From Meloidogyne chitwoodi (lineage: Eukaryota; Nematoda; Chromadorea; Rhabditida; Meloidogynidae): 64,000 bases of DNA. The notes beneath the pieces are model-generated. The model had not been told where the DNA came from, made no database searches, and saw nothing but the letters and a program-made list of their open reading frames with translations. Positions 46,001-55,994 of the stretch are shown piece by piece. The first letter of the stretch is position 1. The number at the start of each line of letters is the position of its first letter. Where the stretch lies: contig JACZZP010000015.1 in the NCBI GenBank assembly GCA_015183035.1, forward strand, positions 186,001-250,000, given 5' to 3'. The translations under genes were made by a program, and so were the position numbers.

Positions 46001-49000
46001 AAATTATCCCCCTCCAAAATCTCTCTTTTTGAGCATTTTTAAAATTTAAAAGATATACCATTTTGAAAAAATGGTACATTCGCGGATACCCGCGGATGTA
46101 TATGAAAATTTGGACGCGGATATAAAACGGATACGGCTACCTAAATGCGTGTCCGTGCTGCACATGCCTGATTAAAGTGCACAATAATTATTCAAAATTT
46201 TCGCCTACGGCGGTAAAAATGCAATAAAAATGAATATTAAAATTTTTTAGTTCAGTTTTTTCGACTTTCGAGGTTTTTTTTTGTTTCGAAACAGCTCTGC
46301 AAAAGATTTTTTTTATATTTTTTAAATTTACCATCACGAAATTCTGAGTACACATGCACTGCTCGCGAATCTGAACCAATATTTTTACCATATTTTTCTT
46401 TGATATTTCTAACTGCTTGAGCTGCAGAATAAACTCCATTTTTGTATTGTTCTAATAAGAGTTCGCGCGTTTCTTCCCTGGATATTTTAGCTGAAATAAT
46501 ATTTAAAATATTAAAATTGCCTATTTCTAATTTTAGATAATACATTTTTTGGCAGAAAGATCGGTACGCCCGTCTTTAAATTGATAAAACCAATATTCTA
46601 TAGTACATTTTTTAACATCTTCATTGTTATATAAGTACTTTTCATTAATTTTTTTTGTCGTATCAATTATTGCTTTGCTAAAACTTTTCTGTTTATTTGA
46701 AGAGAAATACATTTTATACTCATTAAACAAAAGTTTGTGAAATTTTTCACGAGTAAGATTTGTTTTCTTGGCTGAAATTTTTTTATTCAAAGTTTCTTTA
46801 GAAAAAGTGAAACTATTGTGCACACCCATATATTCGCAAAAAAATATTTTGACAAAAAATTACTTGAATATAAAAAATTTTCTTGCGAATAAATGGGGTG
46901 TGCACTTAAACTAAACTACTTAAAATATACAGCAGACCTTTCTTTCTAGGTTTCTTACTAGTGCCAGCAGACTCATCTGGACGTTTTTGCGAGTTAACAG
47001 TTTTATTCCTCTTCCGCTTACAATTTCTTTCAACATTCGTTTCATGATCCTGATTGTTTTGAATTTCGGTTGAATGTTCTGGTTGTTGTAGTGATTCTAA
47101 TTGATTTCCCTGAGAATATTCTGGTTGTTGAGATGATTCTACTTGATTTTCAAGCAAATGTTCTGGTTGTTGTGGGAAATCTAATTGATTTCCATGAGAA
47201 TATTCTGATTGTTGAATTGTGGCGTGAATTTCGGTTGAATATTCGGGTTGAGTTATATTATCTTGACTTCTAGGCGAATGTTGTGATTGTTGAGATATAT
47301 CATTCTGATCTTCAGGCCAATGTCGGAGTTGTTGCATTGTGTCATTTTGATATATTTTTTTAACTGTTTTCCTTTTTTTCTTCTTGCGAAATTTTTTGAT
47401 ACGATATTTTCGCTTATTCATTTCTTTATTCTGATTTGTGTTAATTTGAGTTTCATTTAGGTATTCTATTTGAGGTAGTGTATTATCTTGATTTTCAGGG
47501 GAATGTTCGGGTTGTACATCTTGATTTCCAAACGAATCTTGATTTTGTATAGAATTGCTGGAACTTGTTTCAATTACTTGTTTACCAAAATTATGTCTAA
47601 TGTAACCAGTCTCGTTATCATTTTCCATCCAATCTAAAAGGAAAATAAAAAAGATTAACTTTAATATTTAAAACCATCAAGAAGAACTTCTCCTTTTTCA
47701 TTAACTAATATTTCTTCCATATTCTGATCCGTAAATGCTTTATAATTATTTAAAATAAATAAAAAATTTGTAATAACACTTTGTTCAGATTTGTTTAATT
47801 TACAATTTGTTTGACCTTTTGGATTGTTAAAATCAATTTCATAAACATTTAACTTGTCATTTGTGTGAATTGCTGCATCGCATTTTAATAGCTCCTTTAA
47901 TAATAAAAAATAGTTTAAAAAAACTTTAATTTACCTTTTTAGAAGATATACTATGTTCGTGTTCGCATAAGTTTGTTTTATTCAAATTTACATTTTTATC
48001 ACTGTCAGTCCATTTTTTAACTTTGCAGCTCTTAAAATCACATTTCCATGTTTTTTCGTTTTCTTTTATTTTGCTTAATGCGTAACGATGGCCTTCGTGC
48101 ATAAATTTTTCTTTTTCATTTTCATAAATATTTGACTTAATTTATAAAATGAATATCCCAATTATAAGAAATTATAGGACAATACCGAAAATCTCCCAAA
48201 ATTTTTTTCTTAAACTTTTAAAAGATATATACCATTCGATTCGTCTCATCGATCTGAGTCGAATGAGATAACACTCGAAGTTCAGAAATAAATATAAACA
48301 AAGATACATGCATTTGAAAATCGAAAAACCATAGGGGGGACCAAGCTCAAGTGTGTGATTACCGAGGCTGCTTCCCTCATTTTATTTTAATATCAAAGCT
48401 GGTAAAAATAAAGAATACTAGTGAATTACCAAATATTATATTTCAACTAATTTTATATTATTTTCGTGCTAAGCTTAAAAATTATATTTTAAAAAATATT
48501 AATATTCTAATCCTTACATTATCAGAGAATATTACAGAATATTCATCGTTTGGACAAATTATTGTTTTGACATAATTTGATTTATATTCAACTTTTTGTT
48601 CATCTTTTTTGTTGAGCATTACACAAAAATCGGTTTCCTCTTTACATCCAATTTTTACATTTAAATCTAATTGTTTTGGATTTTTCCAAACAAATTGCAA
48701 AACACGAGCTGGGTGTTTAATTAGCTGGAACATTTGATCAAAATGTTCTTCATTTTTTGTTAATTTTATAAATTTTGTTTTATTATAATGAGCATAGATA
48801 TACACAATTGAGACATTTTCAATATCATTTACTGTGCCGATACTTAACTGAAATTTACTTTTTTTAATAAAAATAGATATAATGCAAACTATATTTTGCT
48901 TCGCTAGTTGGTGGAATAACTGAGGAGGGTAAATATCCAGTTGACTGCCTACCTGTCCGCAAAGAGAATTCGCTCTTTTCTTTCCTTCTCTTGCATTTTT

Positions 49001-50114
49001 TGCGTTAGGAGAAGTGCACGCTTATTTTTCCTCTACAGTATATAATATGCCTTTTGGCACTTGGAAAGAAAGGGATAAAATAATTAAAATTAATTAATAA
49101 TAAAGAGAAAATATAATTATTTTAAAAGTGACCAAAGATTAATAATCAAAGAACATAAATTTTGAACAGCATTCTCAAATAAATTTCTAAAATATCAGGG
49201 AGATAATAACCTTTAATGGCATTATAATGAAGGGATAAAAACCAGTAAAATGACAAATATTTGGGCAATTTATGTTCTTTTATTATTAATCTTTAATCAT
49301 TTATAAAATAAACATTTTTTCACTTTATTATTAATTAATTTTAATTATTTTATCCCTTTCTTTCCAAGTGCCAAAAGGCATATTATATACTGTAGAGGAA
49401 AAATAAGCGTGCACTTCTCCTAACGCAAAAAATGCAAGAGAAGGAAAGAAAAGAGCGAATTCTCTTTGCGGACAGGTAGGCAGTCAACTGGATATTTACC
49501 ACTGAGGAGAAGGCATCAAAACATTTCTTTCGTGAGGGCACTCTTAGTAATTGTTTATTTTAAAATATTCGTCCCCGTTCCCCCGTCGGACTTTTTACAA
49601 AAAATACAAGTCCTTGTCCCGGCAATTGATCAACTCTTTTCATCCCCGTTCGTCCGCGGCAACATTTCTCGTCCCCGTTAAAACCCTTCCTGTCACACGA
49701 GGACGAACTCTATTATAAAAGTAACTGTTGGGATCAAAATGCAACGTTCGCTTATACAAATACCTTAGTTCTAACAAAATTTAATTCTAACAAAATTTTC
49801 TTGAAAAAAAGACAAACTTTAAGATCTTCGATGGAAACTTCAAGTTCATACTTATTTTCCAAATCATCGTTTTGTTCAATTTCCTCACGTTTAAATTCAA
49901 AAGTATCATAAGAATTAGTTTTTCCAATAATTTCTAAATTGTTTCCAGTCAATTTTAAATTGAAACGTTCAGTCTGTTTACTGTCCAAATGTTTATAATA
50001 TTCTTCATCTTTATTCATTAGATCATCTCGCCAAGAAATTTTTACCAAAACGGACAATGAAGCGGTATTTTTGTAAAATAGGTTTATAAAAATAAATAAT
50101 AAAAATAACCACAT
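43041..50114 (-). CDS. Gene A: secreted FLYWCH zinc-finger protein with four transposase-type HTH modules (944 aa)
   Basis: Exons in transcription order: 49818-50114, 48518-48847, 47935-48135, 47675-47894, 46938-47633, 46568-46771, 46332-46490, 45515-45580, 44892-45065, (44540-44606), 44314-44493, 43617-43798, 43171-43273, 43041-43063. Without the bracketed 67-nt exon they sum to 2835 nt, exactly in frame. Residues 1-99: signal peptide (MWLFLLFIFINLFYKNTAS) and the family module. 210-276: FLYWCH finger. 350-581: Gln-rich repeats with basic NLS-like tracts. 582-649, 650-702, 725-782 and 783-842: four modules resembling HTH_48 of Mos1 transposase. C-terminus acidic. Likely secreted, then nuclear and DNA-binding; that route is inferred from the domains only. 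Several introns hold MITEs. Confidence 0.75.
43963..44245. mobile_element. Degenerate ATGAGTCCAAT foldback, intron of gene A
   Basis: CTCCAGTTTATGAGTCCAAT near 43962 pairs with GATTGGACTCATAAACTGGA near 44215. Related to the 17886-18580 family but eroded. Confidence 0.5.
44314..44493 (-). CDS. Gene A exon: HTH_48-like module 4
   Basis: Encodes EEAQENVKLLREEFKTTKN, AAQARRNIEKNHQKEI and AEKWFRIFRGEQK. The LLREEFKT-AAQARRNI-...-WFRIFR pattern fits the helix-turn-helix that binds DNA in Mos1/SETMAR transposases. 180 nt, phase 1 to phase 1. Nearly identical in its middle to the 44892-45065 exon, hence a recent duplicate. Confidence 0.65.
44540..44606 (-). CDS. Gene A: duplicated mini-exon with +1 frameshift (probably skipped)
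   Basis: Copy of mini-exon 45515-45580 (AQ-(E/K)-DGGETSMQQ). It has 67 nt instead of 66 because the A-run before the donor is seven rather than six long. Including it would break the frame of the next HTH exon; skipping it restores 944 aa. An assembly homopolymer error is an alternative. Confidence 0.5.
44892..45065 (-). CDS. Gene A exon: HTH_48-like module 3
   Basis: Encodes DHPKRHSKKEIEEIKKLL, REEFQTTKNAAQARRNIEK and TASRWFRKFKEQ. Has the TxxRWFxKF third-helix signature of HTH_48. 174 nt, phase 1 to phase 1. Confidence 0.65.
45079..45471. mobile_element. Merlin-type MITE, intron of gene A
   Basis: Ends GGTACTTACGTATTATCCC and GGGATAATACGTAAGTACC with a perfect 8-bp duplication AAATAAGA (45071-45078 and 45472-45479). 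Shares the TTTTGCGGACAAAT block with 29272-29495. Sits just upstream of the module 3 exon in the direction of transcription. Confidence 0.8.
45645..46305. mobile_element. Foldback element with AGAGCTGTTTCGAAA ends, intron of gene A
   Basis: CAGAGCTGTTTCGAAATTTC pairs with CGAAACAGCTCTG at about 46290-46302. The interior repeats GCCTGCGGCG-containing blocks three or four times. No coding capacity. Confidence 0.6.
46332..46490 (-). CDS. Gene A exon: HTH_48-like module 2
   Basis: Encodes SREETRELLLEQYKNGVY, SAAQAVRNIKEKYGKNIG and VHVYSEFRDG. Closest of the four to the Mos1 HTH consensus (AAxAxxNIxxxYG...F.DG); the usual third-helix Trp is replaced. 159 nt, phase 1 to phase 1. Confidence 0.65.
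46568..46771 (-). CDS. Gene A exon: HTH_48-like module 1
   Basis: Encodes LTREKFHKLLFNEYK, then a longer loop, then CTIEYWFYQFKDG, where TIEYWFYQFKDG matches the T-(V/I)-xx-WFxxFxxG end of the domain. 204 nt, phase 1 to phase 1. The most diverged of the four. Confidence 0.55.
46820..46912. repeat. Short GTGTGCACC foldback, intron of gene A
   Basis: About 93 bp: TGTGCACACCCATATATTCG pairs with CGAATAAATGGGGTGTGCAC. Similar short foldbacks lie at 52890-52990 and, eroded, at 61823-61900 and 62125-62215. Confidence 0.65.
46938..47633 (-). CDS. Gene A exon: Gln-rich repeats with two basic nuclear-signal tracts
   Basis: A 232-codon exon. Starts DWMENDNETGY, then about eight units of 16-18 residues of the type QQPEYSQGNQLES. 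Two strongly basic tracts, KRKYRIKKFRKKKKRKTVKK and KRKRNKTVNSQKR with a final KKPRKK, look like nuclear localisation signals. A plus-strand frame at 47070-47273 is a shadow of the repeat. Confidence 0.7.
47935..48135 (-). CDS. Gene A exon: FLYWCH-type zinc finger
   Basis: 67 codons reading FMHEGHRYALSKIKENEKTW, then KCDFKSCKVKKWTD, ending CEHEHS. This is the FLYWCH layout: hydrophobic-x3-Gly-Tyr/Phe stretch, W-K/R-C-x4-C, about 20 residues, H-x-H. FLYWCH fingers bind DNA or protein and are common in Mutator-type transposases and some nematode regulators. The same exon position in gene C (53663-53872) holds a second FLYWCH. Confidence 0.75.
48220..48375 (+). repeat. G-tract intronic element, intron of gene A
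   Basis: TACCATTCGATTCGTCTCAT with a partly paired TGAGTCGAATGA, then AACCATAGGGGGGACCAAGC and GATTACCGAGGCTGCT. Antisense to gene A, in the intron between its second and FLYWCH exons. Confidence 0.65.
48928..49500. mobile_element. Mutator-like MITE, copy 5, intron 1 of gene A
   Basis: Ends GGTAAATATCCAGTTGACTG and ...CAACTGGATATTTACC with a perfect 9-bp duplication ACTGAGGAG (48919-48927 and 49501-49509). Arms exceed 100 bp and are almost identical, so this is the youngest-looking copy. Confidence 0.88.
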
Positions 50115-50937
50115 ATTCTATTAAATAAAAATTAATTAAAATTAAATAAAAAATTAAATGAAAGAATTAAATAAAAAAATTTAATAAAAAAATTTTAAAT
50201 GAAAGAATAATTTTAAATTAACATATGAGCAACGCTACTACACTAATATGCGCGCGCCTTTCACACACTTCGAATTCACAACTCACATATAAATTGTATA
50301 GCATTTTTTATCGACCAATTGGTCAAATCACTTAAACGGTAAAGTAATAAAACACTCCCAAAATGCCAACTTTGTGCGAAGACCAACTGGCCATGGGCCT
50401 AAAATGAAGAATTAATAAACGCCCCTCGTAGAACCTAGTTTGTGCTAGGACCAATTAGTTGTGAAAGATTTGACCGATTTGGCAATTGGACCAATTTGTT
50501 CTGCGATGAATAGTCTTTCGATTTATAGAGGAGAAGCCCGTTCACACACATCGAATTAACAACCCTCATATAAATTTTATAGCATTTTTGTAGTTAGAAT
50601 GAAGAAAATGATTGATTGGGCAATTTTTTTTAAGAAAATTGAGGGGGAAATTTTTATTTTTTTTTTAATTTTGAAATTTTTTAATTTTTATTATTTTAAA
50701 AACTTAAAAGGTGTTTTATAAAAATGTCATTGCTTGACAACCGTTTCAATTTTATGTCCTTTAAATTTTTTGTTTTTTGAAAAATAATTTTTTACAAAAA
50801 TTATTTTTCATTATAAAACTTTATGTAATAAATTTTTGAATCCATTAAAAAAAATTTTTTTATCAAAAATTCTCGGGGGAATAAATGCCGAGAAAATGGT
50901 GGAACTGACGGTCAGCTATTTTTAAATAAAATATATA
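50115..50937. other. Upstream region of gene A
   Basis: No gene seen. Contains the AATTGGTCAAAC repeat (50295-50530). An ACTCACATATAAATTGTATAG block resembles the TCATATGAATTTTACA block upstream of genes C and D. No TGCCCTT was found here. Confidence 0.4.
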
Positions 50938-51654
50938 CTAGGGTGTCCCAAAAGTTCTCGCTGTTTCACATGTCAATCATCAATATTCTTGTCCTATTTT
51001 CATCTTCTATATACCATTTGAAAGCTTAAAGTCTATCTCGTTTGACATGTTTCAGCGTTTTTTACAAAAATCAAAATTGACTGAGATATCCGCGGATAAA
51101 GTGGATTAGGTCGTATATATAAAAGCTGTATCTATTTAACCAAATTTTTCTAGATAATTCTGAGAAGATATTCTGATTCTTTGGATTTTTCTGATTCAGA
51201 ATCAAAAAATTTCATTAAAAAATCTTTTTCCTTAAAGGAGATATGATTTTTTGAAAAACGACCTTTTTTGCACTTTTTCAATCTTAAAGGATTTTTTGTG
51301 GGAGAAAAATCTTCTCTGATGCAAAAAAGGTCGTTTTTCAAAAAATCATATCTCCTTTAAGGAAAAAGATTTTTTAATGAAATTTTTTGATTCTGAATCA
51401 GAAAAATCCAAAGAATCAGAATATCTTCTCAGAATTATCTAGAAAAATTTGGTTAAATAGATACAGCTTTTATATATACGACCTAATCCACTTTATCCGC
51501 GGATATCTCAGTCAATTTTGATTTTTGTAAAAAACGCTGAAACATGTCAAACGAGATAGACTTTAAGCTTTCAAATGGTATATAGAAGATGAAAATAGGA
51601 CAAGAATATTGATGATTGACATGTGAAACAGCGAGAACTTTTGGGACACCCTAG
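50938..51654. mobile_element. Tc1/mariner-like palindromic MITE, 717 bp
   Basis: Near-perfect inverted arms of about 330 bp, starting CTAGGGTGTCCCAAAAGTTC and ending in its reverse complement, around a spacer of about 55 bp. Flanked by TA on both sides. The GGGTGTCCCAAAAGT end and TA target are typical of Tc1/mariner-type MITEs. Short frames inside are palindrome shadows. Confidence 0.8.
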
Positions 51655-51837
51655 TATCAAAGAAAGTTGTGATAGCAAAGAGAAATTAATTAAAGAAAGA
51701 AATTATGTTTAAAACACTAAAAAGATTAACTGAAATTTAAAAAAAGACAAAATTAAAAGAAAAATAAAATTTTTGTAAAAATAAACTAATTGTGAGTAGA
51801 GTAAATACTATAAGTTATATCTTCAATGAAATAAAGA

Positions 51838-52595
51838 AAAAAGCTTCCGGAAAATTGGTCAGTGAAGAACAGGTATATAAAGTCAAAAGAAAAATAAAAA
51901 TACATGAAATTTTTTTGTGTTTTTGATATATTTGTGTTTTTTCCGCATTTTTGTGTTGTATTTTTGTTTTTTAATATCATTTTGTAAAAACACAAAAATG
52001 TATTTGTGATAAAAACAAAAAATACATTAAAAATACACAGATACTTTTATGTGTTTTTGTGTTTTTCATGTATTTTTATGTTTTCCATGTATTTTTGTGT
52101 TTTCATGTGTTTTTGTGTTTTTCATGTATTTTTATGTTTTCCATGTATTTTTGTGTTTTCATGTGTTTTTGTGTTTTTCATGTATTTTTGTGTTTTCATG
52201 TGTTTTTCACGGTAGGGGTCACCTCAGTGTTGCCATTTCAGTGTTGCCAGCTCAATGTTGCCACTTAAGTGTTAGCCAGCTCAGTGTTGGGCCAGTTAAT
52301 ACCAGTACAGAAGTTCCGACATCTACGAACCGGAATTTTAGTAAAAAAAAAGTAAGAAAAAAATAATAAGAACAAATAATGTTAGTTTCTGATAAAATCA
52401 AGGTTCCTGGCCCGATCCGGGTCCGATTTCTTATGAGATTTTTAGCCTTAACGGTGACACTGAAATGGCAAAACTGAGCTAGCAACACTGAAATGGCAAC
52501 ACTGAGCTGGCCTGTTCCGTGTTTTTCATGTATTTTTATTTTTTCTTTTGACTTTATATACTGTCTTCACTGACCAACTTTCCGGACACTAAAGG
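51838..52595. mobile_element. Foldback element carrying a TTTTTGTGTTTTCATG minisatellite
   Basis: Arms CTTCCGGAAAATTGGTCAGT and ACTGACCAACTTTCCGGACA extend through TATATAAAGTCAAAAG. Inside, 52040-52210 is a tandem TGTGTTTTTCATGTATTTTTATG array, and 52225-52510 is a second, partly palindromic block of AGTGTTGCCA units. All long plus-strand frames here (Cys/Phe/Val-rich) come from the array. Confidence 0.65.
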
Positions 52596-52669
52596 AAAGT
52601 AAATAAAAAAGGAAATTTAAAGGAAAAAGTTTCAGTTAACATCACATCAAATTAATGAATTTATGATCA

Positions 52670-54977
52670 TCATTTCTTTGTTTTCTTCTTCCCTTTTCTT
52701 TTGGAACTTGTTCCAGCTTCTTTACTACGATTTTGCCGTTTGTAATTAATTTTAGGTGTCCAATCTAAAAATGAATGACCTTAACAAATATCCCCAAAAA
52801 AATATTTCAATTTTTCCAATTTATTGTACGATAAAAGATTATTTTAGAAAAAATTAATTTTAAATGAATGAAAGGAACTTGTCTTATTTAGGTACACACC
52901 CCATTTATTCGCAAGAAAATATTTTAAACTAAAAAACGACTTTGACAAGATATTTTATTGCGATTAAATGGGCTGTGTACCTAAACAATACAAGTTGTGA
53001 ATATTCTCAATATTATCAATTTATTACCTGTATAAATTGGTGTTGATAAACGATTACTATTCTCATTAAAAATTTCTTTTATTTGTTCATTTATTTGTAT
53101 TTCATTGTTTTCTAACATATATAAATAATTTCCAGCCATTGTATTTTCAGTTTCATTCAATTCACAATGAAATTGCCCATCGAAATAAATTAAATATGAA
53201 TTTATAATATTATCATTATTTGAATAAATAGGTGGATCGCATTTTAATTCATTCTTTTTTGTAAAAAATAGATTGAAGATTATTAATTATAAGAGAAAGT
53301 TAAAGTTTAGACGGTTTTTTTAAATTTTGCTCACATAATCCAGGCTCTACATTTGTCAAGAAAATGTTAACTGACAAAATAAAAACACACGAAAACACAA
53401 AATACATAAAAACACAAAATACACAAATAAAATTTTGTTTTGTATGTCAAACATAGAATCCAGTTCATCGCCTGACCAGAGTTTTACAAACTTTATCCAA
53501 ATGTAATTGTAAAAACAACCTCTGTTGTTTATTACTTAATTACCGCATAAAAAATAAATATTCTTAAATTTCAAAAATTAATGGTCTTTGCTTTTGAAAT
53601 TATTTACTAATTTACTCCCTAACTTATTATTCTTTTTAATAAAAAAAGTACTAAAAAAATACTATTTGAAAACGTTTTTTGATGACAGGTGGATCATGAT
53701 CATGATTTTCTATTTGCTCAGGCAAATTATTTTCCAAGTCGGTATGAAGCCTAGTTTTGCATTTACGCTGCATGCACCGCCATGATTTCCCTTCCTTTAT
53801 AGGTTTGTCCAATACAAAAAAGAAGCCATTATGTTTAATTATTTCTCTTCCTGTTTTTGATGTAGGTACAATCTAATTTTAAATAATTTTAATAATGAAT
53901 ATCAATAATTAGAGGGCGGCAAAATCGCATTTGCGGGAACGGGAGTATTTCTAAAAATGGTGCGGGACGGACCCAGCGAGAGTAATTCTAGTTACTTTAT
54001 ATTCCACTTGCCTAAAAATTTAATAAAAATTCAGAATACCTCTTCTTCAATTAAGAGAATATATTCATTATCTGAGCAAAGTTTAGTTTTAATATAATTA
54101 GATGATTGATATTTATTTTCTTCATCATTCGCAACATCATTCAAGCTGGTTAGGAATGGCGAATTTTTATCATCTTTACATCCAATTTTTATAATTGATT
54201 CATCTGATGTTATTGGAACCCAAGTGAAAAGAAAAACACGAACAGTTTTAATTAAATTAATCATTGTGTTAAAATGTTGATTATTTTCATCATTTTTTAA
54301 TTTAATATATTTTGTATCGTTTTCTCGAGGAAAGATGTAAATTATTGCATTATTTTCAACTTCATAAATAGTTGCAATAATCGTCTAAAAAATATACATT
54401 TTTAATTAAATGCAAAAATTAGGCTTAAATTAATTTATTTGAGGGTAAGCTAAAAGCAAGGAAAATTGTTGGACAACAACTTGTTCTAAAAATGAGCAAA
54501 AGAATTACCATTCGATTCATCTCGTCGAGCTGAGTCGAATGGTATCACTTATAAAGTTGGGAAACACTTTAGAGCCAAAATACAGCCTTTTGAAAATCAA
54601 AAAACAATAGGGGGGAGTAAGCTCATTATAGGTGATTAACGAGGCTGCTAGGGTTTTATTAAAAAATTTTTTTTGAATTTTTATAAAATTTCACAAACAT
54701 TAAACATTGTTATCTCCAGTGTAAAATCTTCTCCATAAATTTCTTCATCAAAAAAGTGAACAGTATCAAAAACATCGGTTACCTCATTAATAGGGTATTT
54801 AAGTGAATTTCCACTCAATTCAAATTCGAAACGTTCCGTTTGTTTATTAGTTAAATTTTTATAATATTCCTGGTTATTTTCTCCACTTTCTCTCCATGAA
54901 ATTTTAACAAAAATAGAATATGTGGTGACATTTTGGTAAAAAATGTTTATAAAAATGAGTATAAAAAATACCTTCAT
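52670..54977 (-). CDS. Gene C: compact secreted FLYWCH zinc-finger protein with basic tail (384 aa)
   Basis: Five exons: 54699-54977, 54040-54384, 53663-53872, 53028-53253, 52670-52764; 1155 nt, fully in frame. Signal peptide MKVFFILIFINIFYQNVTT, then the family module SIFVKISWRESGENNQEYY with KQTERFEFELSGN. Second exon: IIYIFPRENDTKYIKL and IKIGCKDDKN. Residues 209-278: FLYWCH finger. 279-353: block shared with gene A (LKCDPPIYSNN...CELNETEN). C-terminus SKRKGKKKTKK, a likely nuclear signal. This is the minimal version of gene A, lacking the HTH exons. Secretion followed by nuclear action, possibly in a host cell, is inference. Confidence 0.78.
53663..53872 (-). CDS. Gene C exon: FLYWCH-type zinc finger
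   Basis: Reads VPTSKTGREIIKHNGFFFVL, then KEGKSWRCMQRKCKTRLHTD, then IENHDHDPP. W-R-C-x4-C...H-x-H with the upstream NG-F-F-F-V strand fits FLYWCH well. 210 nt, phase 0 to 0, matching the phase of the gene A FLYWCH exon. Confidence 0.78.
54505..54655 (+). repeat. G-tract intronic element with hairpin, intron 1 of gene C
   Basis: TACCATTCGATTCATCTCGT and GAGTCGAATGGTA form a stem-loop; then ACAATAGGGGGGAGTAAGCT and GTGATTAACGAGGCTGCT. One of the best preserved copies of the family. Confidence 0.7.
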
Positions 54978-55108
54978 TTTCTAAAATTAAATTAAAAATT
55001 TATTTAAAAAAATAATTTTTTTTAATTTTGACTGAATTACATTTTAAAATAAATTTCAAATATATTTAAACGACTAATTAAAAAATATAACTATTTTAAT
55101 TAATTTAA

Positions 55109-55115
55109 AAGGGCA
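55109..55115 (-). promoter_or_regulatory. TGCCCTT motif upstream of gene C
   Basis: Minus-strand TGCCCTT about 130 bases before the gene C start, with a second, plus-strand TGCCCTT at 55152-55158. The surrounding region also shares TCATATGAATTTTACA with the region upstream of gene D. Confidence 0.4.
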
Positions 55116-55479
55116 TTTAAAATAAGTTATAATAAATTAACTGGTAATTAATGCCCTTTTATATTCAAATTAAACAATAGATATACTTACTCATATGAAT
55201 TTTACAGCATGACATCAATTTTTATTACCCCGCAATTTTCTCTCTCTTTCCTTTAATTATTGCGGAAGTGAGGGAAAGATAAATGCCAAAAAAAAATTTT
55301 TTTTATCGCCCACTCAATTTTCTTCCCTCTCTCAATTTGACTGTCAGATGTAAAATTCATATGACATTGTTAAAGTCGCGTGAATGCGAAATTGATTGAA
55401 TAGGGACATTCATCGTTAACTTCTATGCCTTTCTAAATTTTGCTGTATACGGTACACAGATGTAAAATTATTTGTCAAA

Positions 55480-55610
55480 AGACATACCAATCGATTCTTC
55501 TCGACGAGCTGATTCGAATGGTACCACTCTCATGTTGCGGAAATGTCTATAAACCGAGATATAAGTCAATGAAAATCGAAAAACATAGGGGGGACCAAGC
55601 CCATTGTTAT
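55480..55610 (+). repeat. G-tract element between genes C and D
   Basis: TACCAATCGATTCTTCTCGA pairs with GATTCGAATGGTA; then ACATAGGGGGGACCAAGC. The tail is lost. Downstream of gene D. Confidence 0.6.
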
Positions 55611-55994
55611 TCATAAAATTACTTAAATAAATTAAAAATAAATATGCAACATTCAATTTTACTCAAATCAAAATAATTTACTAATAAAAAAATATGTCAA
55701 AAAGGCCAATTTTTGTTTTTTTTTAAATTTAAATATTTTTTCTCTCATAAATAAATTTACATAGGAATCGATTTCTAAAAATTTGCTAAAATGTGTGAAT
55801 ATAAATAAAACTTTTTTGTTATCATTTTCTTTGATATTTTCTTCTTTTGCTTCAAAATTAGTTAAATGAATGGTTTGCCTAAAATAAAATAAAATAGAGC
55901 TCCCGGGCATTTTATTTTTTTTAATTTTTTGGAAGGCAGTTTTATTTTAGGGGAGCTATAATTTGAGGTCTTTATTTTTAAATCGGTATAATTT

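Noticed and set aside
50938..51654. microRNA cluster or inverted gene pair
   Set aside because: TA duplications and GGGTGTCCC ends identify a mariner-like MITE; no coding frame survives in the arms.
52006..52366. Overlapping Cys/Phe/Val-rich plus-strand frames
   Set aside because: Generated by the TTTTTGTGTTTTCATG tandem array in all frames; part of a foldback element.
55668..55910. Minus-strand 80-residue frame downstream of gene D
   Set aside because: Lies in the 3' flank that matches the flank of gene E at 61015-61215; gene D phases close at 55995.
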